Below, one piece after another: positions 11,763-17,642 of a stretch of DNA of 28,920 bases. The stretch covers positions 1 to 28,920 of IMG/VR virus record IMGVR_UViG_3300012189_000063; one strand, given 5' to 3'. The DNA comes from a virus. The notes below the pieces were generated by a model. It had not been told where the DNA came from. It did no database searches and saw only the letters and a list, made by a program, of their open reading frames with translations. Position numbers and translations under genes: made by a program. Each line of letters starts with the position of its first letter. Positions within the stretch are counted from its first letter, which is position 1.

Positions 11763-11920
11763 TGAAGAAGCAGATAAGGCTTTTTCTAGCTGATTGGTGT
11801 TTGGGATTAGCATTGAAGCTAGCGGGAGACCACTGGAGCACGATGACACTGATCAGGTTTGGAGAGTTAGCCAGGAGCATCCAGGCCGATATGATTTTGG
11901 ACCAACACAATGGCAACTAA
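11762..11920 (+). CDS. 52-aa hypothetical protein
   Basis: Starts at ATG 11762, sharing one base with the preceding TAA, and ends 11 nt inside the next gene. MKKQIRLFLADWCLGLALKL, then SIQADMILDQHNGN. A basic N-terminus and amphipathic helix suggest peripheral membrane binding. No family. Confidence 0.5.
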   Translation: MKKQIRLFLADWCLGLALKLAGDHWSTMTLIRFGELARSIQADMILDQHNGN

Positions 11921-12140
11921 AGCCCCACCAGAAACCTACCTGCGCTATTGGGAAGCCGCAGCGTTGCAGGAGATCGGGATCGAGATCAAGGTCGATCCGA
12001 ATGATCAAGCGATGTTTATCAACGCACTCTATGATGCGCGGAAGATGTTCGGCGGGTATGTGGATATGATTGTTCTCCAACCCAACCCACCCGGGACGAT
12101 TTTCATCAGGACGAAGGAACTTGGGGAGATGGAGGAATGA
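11910..12140 (+). CDS. 76-aa hypothetical protein
   Basis: ATG 11910, overlapping the previous ORF. MATKAPPETYLRYWEAAALQ and VDMIVLQPNPPGTIFIRTKE suggest a small alpha/beta fold. Its stop overlaps the next start (ATGA). Function unknown. Confidence 0.55.
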   Translation: MATKAPPETYLRYWEAAALQEIGIEIKVDPNDQAMFINALYDARKMFGGYVDMIVLQPNPPGTIFIRTKELGEMEE

Positions 12141-12394
12141 GCACCGAACCCGACGAACAAGATGACCCAACCGACATCGACGAACTCATGCGGAGGATTG
12201 ACGAGGAGATCGAGTTTGGGAGTGGCATTGTCACGCCGAAGTACATCGACGCGGTGGTTGCCTATCAACGCCAGCAACGAGCGAGACGGCAGGCCGGAGT
12301 GAAGACGAAGAAGGGTGATGGGGAGAGTGGGCCGAAGCTGGATATTAATTCACTGCTGAACAAGCCTGTGTTTAAGATGAACAGGAGGGTTTGA
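12137..12394 (+). CDS. 85-aa acidic protein with FKMNRRV tail
   Basis: The N-terminus is highly acidic (MSTEPDEQDDPTDIDELMRR), the middle helical and basic, and the C-terminal tail DINSLLNKPVFKMNRRV resembles the end of the zinc-ribbon protein at 10396. The last codons (aac agg agg gtt tga) place a perfect AGGAGG 5 nt before the next ATG (12394). Unknown function; the shared tail may be a docking peptide for a common partner. Confidence 0.6.
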   Translation: MSTEPDEQDDPTDIDELMRRIDEEIEFGSGIVTPKYIDAVVAYQRQQRARRQAGVKTKKGDGESGPKLDINSLLNKPVFKMNRRV

Positions 12395-12582
12395 TGGATG
12401 ATCGATTGAAGAATGGTCTTACGAATCTTATTAACAAACACTACGCTGCTGTGCAAACAGACACTGTCCTGGAACACACAGACAATTGGAAGCTGGAAAA
12501 GAAGGCTAAGCAGTTCCGGGCTGATTATGAGACTGCTGCCAGTGAATTTAAAGAGCTCCTCGAAAAGTGTGTTATTCAATGA
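12394..12582 (+). CDS. 62-aa helical protein
   Basis: The ATG at 12394 follows AGGAGG at 5 nt and overlaps the previous TGA. MDDRLKNGLTNLINKHYAAV, then LEKKAKQFRADYETAASEFK: charged, all-helical. It ends overlapping the nuclease start (ATGA), so it is coupled to the recombination nuclease; no known function. Confidence 0.6.
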   Translation: MDDRLKNGLTNLINKHYAAVQTDTVLEHTDNWKLEKKAKQFRADYETAASEFKELLEKCVIQ

Positions 12583-13556
12583 TCGACCAGCCCAACACCG
12601 CACCATCTCCATTCCTCCCAGACACCAAAATCCAATTCGCTTGGGACTCGACCTCCATCGGTGCGATTAAGCTCTGTCCGAGATATTACTTCTACACCAT
12701 CATCTGCGGCTACGTTCCCAAAGACGAATCCATCCACCTGCGCTTCGGCATCGAATACCATGAAGCTATTCAAGACTACGAGAACCTTCGCGCATCTGGA
12801 GTTCCATTCAGCGACGCGGTGCGGGAGACTATGGGTAATCTCCTGGTTCGTAGCCACAACTTTGACCCCGATCCTACGACGAAAGCAGGTCAGTATAAAA
12901 ATCCAAACACGCTCAGGCAATTGGTCATAGACTATCTCGATGAGTTTCGCAACGATCCGTGTGAAACCTTGATCTTGGCAAATGGCAGGCCTGCGGTAGA
13001 GTTGAGCTTTAGATGGGAATTGGATTGGGGACCCACACAGCAGCACCCAGATGAAAACCCTTCTGTGCAACCCTACATACTTTGTGGTCATCTAGACCGC
13101 GTGGTGACGTATAACGATGATCTATTCGTCCTAGACCACAAAACAACCCAATCCGCGCCAACTGATTATTACTTCGCCGGGTTCAGCCCGAATAACCAAG
13201 TAACCCTGTATTCCCTCGCTGGCCAAATCGTCCTCGACTCTCCAATGCGCGGAGTGATTATCGAAGCCGCGCAGATCCTCTTGGAAACCCCCAATCGCTT
13301 TGTCCGCAGACCCATTTACACCAGCGATCAACTCATCCACGAGTGGCTTGGCGATCTCGAACCTGTGCTCCAAATGGCTGAGGACTACGCCCGTGCAGAG
13401 TATTGGCCAATGAACGACACCGCATGTGGAATGTATGGCGGATGTAAATTCCGCGGAGTTTGTTCGAAGAATCCGGAAGTGCGGAAGCATTATCTGAACG
13501 CAGATTTTACCCAACTTGAGGAGAAGGACAGATGGAACCCATTGAAAGCACGGTGA
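12579..13556 (+). CDS. Cas4/RecB-like Fe-S nuclease (PD-(D/E)XK)
   Basis: A 325-aa single-strand exonuclease of the Cas4/AddB-type PD-(D/E)XK family. Visible motifs: C33 in LCPRYYF; H61 in GIEYHEAI; E141; D173 in GHLDRV; D186-x-K188 in VLDHKTT; Q207-x3-Y211 (QVTLY); and a cysteine triad C283, C289, C295 (CGMYGGCKFRGVC). The triad would complete a 4Fe-4S cluster with C33. In phages these resect DNA ends for recombination or DNA processing. It sits upstream of a Sak4-like ATPase and an SSB-like protein, which supports a recombination role. ATG 12579 overlaps the previous stop. Confidence 0.88.
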   Translation: MIDQPNTAPSPFLPDTKIQFAWDSTSIGAIKLCPRYYFYTIICGYVPKDESIHLRFGIEYHEAIQDYENLRASGVPFSDAVRETMGNLLVRSHNFDPDPTTKAGQYKNPNTLRQLVIDYLDEFRNDPCETLILANGRPAVELSFRWELDWGPTQQHPDENPSVQPYILCGHLDRVVTYNDDLFVLDHKTTQSAPTDYYFAGFSPNNQVTLYSLAGQIVLDSPMRGVIIEAAQILLETPNRFVRRPIYTSDQLIHEWLGDLEPVLQMAEDYARAEYWPMNDTACGMYGGCKFRGVCSKNPEVRKHYLNADFTQLEEKDRWNPLKAR

Positions 13557-13774
13557 ACGATGTTTGTCTATACGTTTGCAGACTTCCAAGCACACCAAAA
13601 GGAATTTGGAAGCGGCTGAGGATTGCATTGACGAGACAAGAAGTCGATGAATTCAAGCGCATGGTCATGAATGATGGTGCTGAACATACTGAGTTCATCT
13701 ATGCCATTCGTGGTTTGCCAATTGTGATCGAGGAACACCCTGGGAATCCATTGATCTTGATGGAGCGCCCATGA
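13532..13774 (+). CDS. 80-aa hypothetical protein
   Basis: The ATG at 13532 lies inside the end of the nuclease gene with a GAGGAGAAGGA purine-rich site upstream. MEPIESTVNDVCLYVCRLPS, then FIYAIRGLPIVIEEHPGNPL. Small mixed fold; no family. Confidence 0.55.
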   Translation: MEPIESTVNDVCLYVCRLPSTPKGIWKRLRIALTRQEVDEFKRMVMNDGAEHTEFIYAIRGLPIVIEEHPGNPLILMERP

Positions 13775-13983
13775 CAAAGCAGCTCCGAGCAATCCTCCCA
13801 CTTCTCAAAGCCCACGTGGTTGATCGCGGACCAGACCACTTCACAATCAGCTTCGGCCCGGAGTACGGCTCGCCAACGCAGATTAAGATTGAGTGTAACA
13901 TGGATATGTACGATCTGCGAGACGGGGATTTGTTGACAATCTACACTGAAGTCCTTCTCTCCCAACCAAAAGGAACCACGTGA
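13771..13983 (+). CDS. 70-aa hypothetical protein
   Basis: ATG 13771 in an ATGA overlap. MTKQLRAILPLLKAHVVDRG, then HFTISFGPEYGSPTQIKIEC. The predicted beta-rich C-terminus includes DLRDGDLLTIYTEVLL. No recognised family; stop overlaps the next ATG. Confidence 0.55.
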   Translation: MTKQLRAILPLLKAHVVDRGPDHFTISFGPEYGSPTQIKIECNMDMYDLRDGDLLTIYTEVLLSQPKGTT

Positions 13984-14240
13984 TGCCTAAATTCCGAAAG
14001 AAACCAGTTGTGATCGAGGCTGTGCAGATTCCATTTCCAGATGCAGAGAGCTATTCGTTATTTCCGAACGATCCCGACATCATTTTCAAATGCGAAAATG
14101 GTCAGATCGTCGAGGCAATTATCTCAACGCTGGAAGGCACGATGTTAGCATCGCTCGGTGATTGGATCATTCGCGGCGTGAAGGGCGAGTTGTATCCCTG
14201 TAAGCCAGATATCTTCGCTGCAACCTATGAGGCCGTATAA
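13983..14240 (+). CDS. Conserved phage protein (MPKFRKKPVVIEAVQ... GDWIIRGVKGE family)
   Basis: An 85-aa protein of a family I recognise as very widespread in tailed phages. It opens MPKFRKKPVVIEAVQI and closes with GDWIIRGVKGELYPCKPDIF followed by ATYEAV. It resembles the PGDYG-type short beta protein; no function is known to me. The middle is variable, as is usual. The ATG at 13983 overlaps the previous stop (TGATG). Confidence 0.8.
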   Translation: MPKFRKKPVVIEAVQIPFPDAESYSLFPNDPDIIFKCENGQIVEAIISTLEGTMLASLGDWIIRGVKGELYPCKPDIFAATYEAV

Positions 14241-14425
14241 TGCCCGAGACCCGCGCGACCCAGCTCAAATTCTTCGAGGAAAAGAAACATTCAATCCGCT
14301 ACGTTTCTGAGAAAGACAAGGACGTAGTTAGTTCCGTTTACGTCATGAAAGCTGAGTTGGACAAGCCTTGGCGATCTAACCGAGCTTGGCCGGAGACGAT
14401 CAAGCTGACACTGGAGTGGGAGTGA
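14240..14425 (+). CDS. 61-aa hypothetical protein
   Basis: ATG 14240, sharing a base with the preceding TAA. MPETRATQLKFFEEKKHSIR, then VVSSVYVMKAELDKPWRSNR, ending IKLTLEWE. It looks like a small beta hairpin protein of the kind common next to the GDWIIRGVKGE gene. Function unknown. Confidence 0.6.
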   Translation: MPETRATQLKFFEEKKHSIRYVSEKDKDVVSSVYVMKAELDKPWRSNRAWPETIKLTLEWE

Positions 14426-14625
14426 TGCCTAAACCTAAACAATGGAAATCTTGGCGAGTGTGCCCTGAGTGTGGATCGAAGGCCACAAAGATACTCAATC
14501 TAAACTCAGGTAAGCTGAGATGTCAAATCTGTGAGCATCAATACAATTATCCAAAGGAACTTAATCATGCCCTCTCTCGCAGATCACCAATCCAACGACC
14601 TGACCAAACTCCTCCTAATCGGTGA
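14425..14625 (+). CDS. 66-aa zinc-ribbon protein
   Basis: ATG 14425 in a TGATG overlap. CPECGS (about 13-18) and CQICEH (about 33-38) are the two knuckles of a zinc ribbon; the basic surround (MPKPKQWKSWRV) favours nucleic-acid binding. The basic C-terminal 25 residues overlap the start of the Sak4-like gene in another frame and may be dispensable. Confidence 0.65.
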   Translation: MPKPKQWKSWRVCPECGSKATKILNLNSGKLRCQICEHQYNYPKELNHALSRRSPIQRPDQTPPNR

Positions 14626-15418
14626 TGCCAAGACTGGCAAAACCGGTTCGCTAGTGAGCCTTGTCAAAGCCGGATACAAACTTCGCATCCTCGACATGGA
14701 CAACCTCCTCGACAGCCTCAAATACCAAGTCCTCCGTGAGTGTCCAGAGATGATGGAGAATGTAGATTACCGAACCCTTCGAGATCACTACAAACCCACT
14801 CCTGTCGGACCGGCGCTGGATGGGAAGGCCACTGCATTCATCACAGCAATGAAAATGCTAGACAAATGGAGCTACGACAATGTTGACCTGGGAAATCCGG
14901 CCGCGTGGGGGCGTGATAGTATCCTTGTCATTGACAGCCTATCTCGACTATGCGATTCCGCCTACGATTTCCACCAATCAATTGCCCGCCCTGGTAAATC
15001 AGGCGACGTTGACGGCCGAGCAATCTATGGACTTGCACAAGATACTATTGAGATGGTACTCAGCAATCTTACTAGCGACGCCTTCGCCACCAATGTCATC
15101 GTCATCGCACACATCGCGTATCAAGACCAGCCAGACGGCACGAAAAAAGGCTTCCCGCAAGGGGTTGGGCAGAAGCTAAGCCCGAAGATCCCGCAGTATT
15201 TCTCCAGCGTGGTTCTCTACACCAACGTTCGAGATAAACGCACAATCAAGACCAATTCGACTATGCTCGTCGACCTCGCCAACCCAAAGCCGTTCGAGAT
15301 GTCGCCAGAACTTCCAATCGAAACCGGCCTCGCCACCTTCTTCGAAACCCTGCGCGGGCCAACAACCGCAGCCAGTGCAGATAAGCCCAAAGCGGTTATA
15401 CTGAAAAGGAGAGTTTGA
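14567..15418 (+). CDS. Sak4-like RecA-fold recombination ATPase
   Basis: A 283-aa ATPase of the phage Sak4/AAA_24 type, a single-strand annealing or RecA-like recombinase. Walker A GDAKTGKT (19-26), an acidic LDMDN after strand 2 (42-46), Walker B SILVIDSLSRL (118-128) and a sensor strand VIVIAHIAYQ further on. The ATG at 14567 has AAAGGA 8 nt upstream. The tail DKPKAVILKRRV ends in aga-gtt-tga, supplying AAAAGGAGA as the ribosome site of the next gene. Neighbouring Cas4-like nuclease and SSB-like genes fit a recombination-dependent replication set. Confidence 0.85.
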   Translation: MPSLADHQSNDLTKLLLIGDAKTGKTGSLVSLVKAGYKLRILDMDNLLDSLKYQVLRECPEMMENVDYRTLRDHYKPTPVGPALDGKATAFITAMKMLDKWSYDNVDLGNPAAWGRDSILVIDSLSRLCDSAYDFHQSIARPGKSGDVDGRAIYGLAQDTIEMVLSNLTSDAFATNVIVIAHIAYQDQPDGTKKGFPQGVGQKLSPKIPQYFSSVVLYTNVRDKRTIKTNSTMLVDLANPKPFEMSPELPIETGLATFFETLRGPTTAASADKPKAVILKRRV

Positions 15419-15675
15419 TGACTGATCGAGTACAGACCTTTGGTGAACAGACCTTTGGTGAAAAGGCAGTCGGACTATCTTTCAATCCATCTGGAATGGG
15501 AGATGTCGACAAGCTAAAGAAGCTCTACGCGGAAATCATCGATCACATGGACGATTTCCGCAAGGGCTACATCAATCGCGGAGACAATCCTGAGATGGTG
15601 CGTCTATGCTCCATTGCAATCACCGAAGCCCAAACTGCGCAAATGTGGGCTGTCAAAGCAGTGACTTGGCGCTAA
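15418..15675 (+). CDS. Acb2/Tad1-hairpin-like protein (candidate cyclic-nucleotide sponge)
   Basis: An 85-aa protein with the layout FGEKAVGLSFNPSG - DKLKKLYAEIIDHMDDFR - LCSIAITEAQTAQMWAVKAV-TW. I recognise this helical-hairpin family from many phages; relatives are annotated with the Acb2/Tad1 hairpin domain. Acb2 oligomers sequester CBASS cyclic oligonucleotides and Tad1 sequesters Thoeris signals. A Tad2-like gene lies 690 nt downstream, which strengthens an anti-defence reading. Family identity is from memory of the motif; binding function is inference. It begins with a near-repeat QTFGEQTFGE. ATG 15418 overlaps the previous TGA. Confidence 0.65.
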   Translation: MTDRVQTFGEQTFGEKAVGLSFNPSGMGDVDKLKKLYAEIIDHMDDFRKGYINRGDNPEMVRLCSIAITEAQTAQMWAVKAVTWR

Positions 15676-15908
15676 TGCCCAAACCTACACGCCCGATGAA
15701 GGTAGCAGATTTCATCCGCCTTCATGCCTACTTCATCCACATCTCCCCACCCCTCTCCGAACCCACCAAGGAAATCTTGCGTGAGATCGAGGAGCATATA
15801 CTTGGTGTTATTCAAAAAGAAAGGAACCCAAACCAGAACCAAGCGCATCTACTCAACCCAACCCCAACCGAACCCAAACGCACCCATTATATACCCGAAG
15901 GATTCTAA
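15675..15908 (+). CDS. 77-aa hypothetical protein
   Basis: ATG 15675, sharing a base with the preceding TAA. The first half is helical (MPKPTRPMKVADFIRLHAYF, EPTKEILREIEEHILGVIQK), the second Pro/Asn rich and probably disordered (NPNQNQAHLLNPTPTEPKRT). No family recognised. Confidence 0.55.
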   Translation: MPKPTRPMKVADFIRLHAYFIHISPPLSEPTKEILREIEEHILGVIQKERNPNQNQAHLLNPTPTEPKRTHYIPEGF

Positions 15909-15912
15909 CCCA

Positions 15913-16353
15913 ATGACTACCAACTTCGAAGACATCCTCAACCGATCCGTTGACGACATCAAACCGCCGCCAACGTTGCCAGAAGGCACTTACCTCTGCG
16001 TAGTCCAGGGTCTACCTGAGCAAATCGAATCCAGCAAGAAGAGAACTCCCGGCCTACGCTTCAAGCTCCAAGTCGTTCAGCCGCTCGAAGACGTAGACCC
16101 GGCAGAACTCCTCGCCTTCGAAGGCGGGGTTAGTGGGAAGATTGTCAACCTCGATCAATGGATAACCGAGGACAGTCTGTTCATGCTAAAGCAGTTTGTG
16201 GAGCATTGCGGAGCCTTGGAGGAAGGTGCGAGCCTAAGCGCTTGCATTGACAACATCCCCAACAGCTCGGTTTTGGCTTTCATCAAACACGAAACAAGTG
16301 ACGAGACCAAACGCACCTTCGCGAAGATCCAGAGAACCGCATCCGCAGCATAG
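15913..16353 (+). CDS. Candidate single-stranded DNA-binding / DUF669-like protein
   Basis: A 146-aa protein starting at ATG 15913 with GAAGGA upstream. FEDILNRSVDDIKPPPTLPE-GTYLCVVQG, then GLRFKLQVVQPLEDVD and SGKIVNLDQWITEDSLFMLK resemble the beta-barrel phage proteins (DUF669 type) that accompany Sak4-like annealing ATPases and are thought to act as SSB-like partners. There is no acidic C-terminal tip of the bacterial SSB kind. Position between the Sak4-like and polymerase genes supports the call; confidence in the family is moderate. Confidence 0.5.
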   Translation: MTTNFEDILNRSVDDIKPPPTLPEGTYLCVVQGLPEQIESSKKRTPGLRFKLQVVQPLEDVDPAELLAFEGGVSGKIVNLDQWITEDSLFMLKQFVEHCGALEEGASLSACIDNIPNSSVLAFIKHETSDETKRTFAKIQRTASAA

Positions 16354-16364
16354 AGGAGAGCATC

Positions 16365-16586
16365 ATGGAAAGCACTATCGGTTGGGCCATCAAGCACATG
16401 TACAATGGTGAACGCGTCCGTCGCTCAGGTTGGAATGGCAAGAACATGTATCTGGAACTGCAAGTACCTGATGCAAACTCGAAGATGACACTCCCCTACG
16501 TCTACATGCGCACGGCTCAAGGCGATCTCGTGCCTTGGTTGTGCTCTCAAACAGACCTGCTCGCGACTGATTGGGAAATCGCGTGA
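16365..16586 (+). CDS. Tad2-like (DUF2829) Thoeris anti-defence protein
   Basis: A 73-aa protein matching the DUF2829/Tad2 pattern: MESTIGWAIKHMYNGERVRR then SGWNGKNMYLEL, PYVYMRTAQGDLVPWLCSQT and DLLATDWEIA. Tad2 proteins form tetramers that sequester signalling molecules made by the Thoeris system (known for the family). The conserved GWNGK, PY(V/I)xM(R/K)T and PWxxSQxDLLAxDW blocks are all present, so the ligand pocket is probably intact. GAGGAG lies 9 nt before the ATG. It lies close to the Acb2/Tad1-like gene. Confidence 0.85.
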   Translation: MESTIGWAIKHMYNGERVRRSGWNGKNMYLELQVPDANSKMTLPYVYMRTAQGDLVPWLCSQTDLLATDWEIA

Positions 16587-16753
16587 TGGACAACGAAGGT
16601 GCAACCGAGCCTGTTGGTGAGACCTATCAACTCACCGAACTGATCTTCATCCATCGACAATTGGTCAAAGCCAACCGACCAAAGATGGCTGAGGCCCGGG
16701 ACAAGATCGAGGACCTCATCTTAGCCATGACTAACGACCTTACCTACGACTAA
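16586..16753 (+). CDS. 55-aa hypothetical protein
   Basis: ATG 16586 in a TGATG overlap with the Tad2-like gene. MDNEGATEPVGETYQLTELI, then RPKMAEARDKIEDLILAMTN: acidic and helical, no motif. It is the last gene before an intrinsic terminator. Confidence 0.55.
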   Translation: MDNEGATEPVGETYQLTELIFIHRQLVKANRPKMAEARDKIEDLILAMTNDLTYD

Positions 16754-16770
16754 CCCTGTTCCTCCCCAAC

Positions 16771-16804
16771 TGGCCGTTGGCGCAAATGCCACGGCCATCT
16801 TTTT
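16771..16804 (+). terminator. Intrinsic terminator inside the early block
   Basis: TGGCCG-T-TGGC (16771-16781) pairs with GCCA-CGGCCA (16788-16797) around GCAAAT, with one bulged T, followed by TCTTTTT (16798-16804). It would end the transcript of the recombination/anti-defence genes. The replication genes follow with no obvious promoter, so it is either leaky, antiterminated, or bypassed by a promoter I cannot see. Confidence 0.8.
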
Positions 16805-16818
16805 GGAAACCCAGTCCA

Positions 16819-17250
16819 ATGCAAAAACCCTTCCAACTCACTGAAGAAATGGCAAAGGAACTCGCCAATGAAGTCTCCTCGCTCACGCTCCAAGGGGATG
16901 AAGCAGCACATGACTCCACTGGAGCGGGGGCTTTCGCGCCACGCTTACGCAGAAGGAATGCCAATGTACAAAATAGCGGAAGCGATGCATCGGGACATCA
17001 AGACAATCCAGCGTTTGGTGAAAGATATCCGCTGGCTTCGCCGGAAGACCCAATCAATCCCAGCCACTACCGCCGCCACCCTAGCGGAATCGAATGCATC
17101 GACATCACCGAGCACATGCTATTCAACCCGGGTAACGCGGTGAAGTATATCTGGCGCTACATGGACAAAGGCGATCCGGTGGAGAACCTGCGAAAGGCCA
17201 TGTGGTATTTGGAGCGGGAGATTTTGAGGTTGACGAGGGCGCCGAGATGA
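16819..17250 (+). CDS. DUF3310 protein (nucleotide-kinase-like), start uncertain
   Basis: Residues about 80 to the end are a clear DUF3310 domain: DPINPSHYRRHPSGIECIDI then TEHMLFNPGNAVKYIWRY and DKGDPVENLRKAMWYLEREI. This family includes the T7 gp1.7 nucleotide kinase and probably serves nucleotide metabolism. The first 75 residues are low-complexity and overlap an out-of-frame HTH gene (16868-17143) that has a better ribosome site. ATG 16819 is the first start after the terminator; 16849 is another choice. Alternatively the domain is reached by a frameshift from the HTH frame. Confidence 0.65.
   Translation: MQKPFQLTEEMAKELANEVSSLTLQGDEAAHDSTGAGAFAPRLRRRNANVQNSGSDASGHQDNPAFGERYPLASPEDPINPSHYRRHPSGIECIDITEHMLFNPGNAVKYIWRYMDKGDPVENLRKAMWYLEREILRLTRAPR
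16868..17143 (+). CDS. Helix-turn-helix protein nested out of frame in the DUF3310 gene
   Basis: The ATG at 16868 has AAAGGA with ideal 8-nt spacing. Residues about 15-55 (TPLERGLSRHAYAEGMPMYK, then IAEAMHRDIKTIQRLVKDIR) make a convincing helix-turn-helix with resolvase-like spacing. After about residue 58 the sequence becomes Ser/Thr rich (TTAATLAESNASTSPSTCYS), clearly the shadow of the DUF3310 domain in the other frame. So either the true product is a short HTH protein with a non-functional tail, or ribosomes shift -1 into the DUF3310 frame to give an HTH-DUF3310 fusion. Confidence 0.55.
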   Translation: MKSPRSRSKGMKQHMTPLERGLSRHAYAEGMPMYKIAEAMHRDIKTIQRLVKDIRWLRRKTQSIPATTAATLAESNASTSPSTCYSTRVTR

Positions 17251-17642
17251 TCAAAGTCTATATCGCCAGTAAACTGAAGTACGCAGAACGCTTTCGAATC
17301 CTTCGTGATGATTGGATAGCCAACAACATTGATCTACACGCAAGGTGGTTTGATCATGCAATCATCGGACAGACTGCGGAGGTTTCGCCAGAGGACCTTC
17401 ATATATTCTGGCTTGTTGATGAGGAGGATGTAAAGACTTCGCAGGCAGTGATTGTCTACGGCAATTCAGACGATAAACTGCGGGGAGCTTTGGTCGAAGC
17501 AGGTATTGCCATTGGTCAGGGTATTCTAACTATCCTAGCCGGTAATTGCCCAGATTTCAGTACATGGCAACATCATCCCTGCGTAGTCCATGCAGGTTCA
17601 CTCGAACACGCAAAGCAAATGATTCTTCGAAGGTTTCGATGA
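17247..17642 (+). CDS. Nucleoside 2-deoxyribosyltransferase-like protein
   Basis: A 131-aa Rossmann-like protein. MIKVYIASKLKYAERFRILR opens like nucleoside 2-deoxyribosyltransferases (VYIASxF). The segment SPEDLHIFWLVDEEDVKTSQ and VIVYGNSDDKLRGALVEAGIAI gives the acidic catalytic-type VE-x-G(I/Y)A motif. The family exchanges or cleaves nucleobases of deoxynucleosides. In phages it may salvage or modify nucleotides, or remove nucleotide signals. ATG 17247 overlaps the DUF3310 stop (ATGA). Substrate unknown. Confidence 0.7.
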   Translation: MIKVYIASKLKYAERFRILRDDWIANNIDLHARWFDHAIIGQTAEVSPEDLHIFWLVDEEDVKTSQAVIVYGNSDDKLRGALVEAGIAIGQGILTILAGNCPDFSTWQHHPCVVHAGSLEHAKQMILRRFR

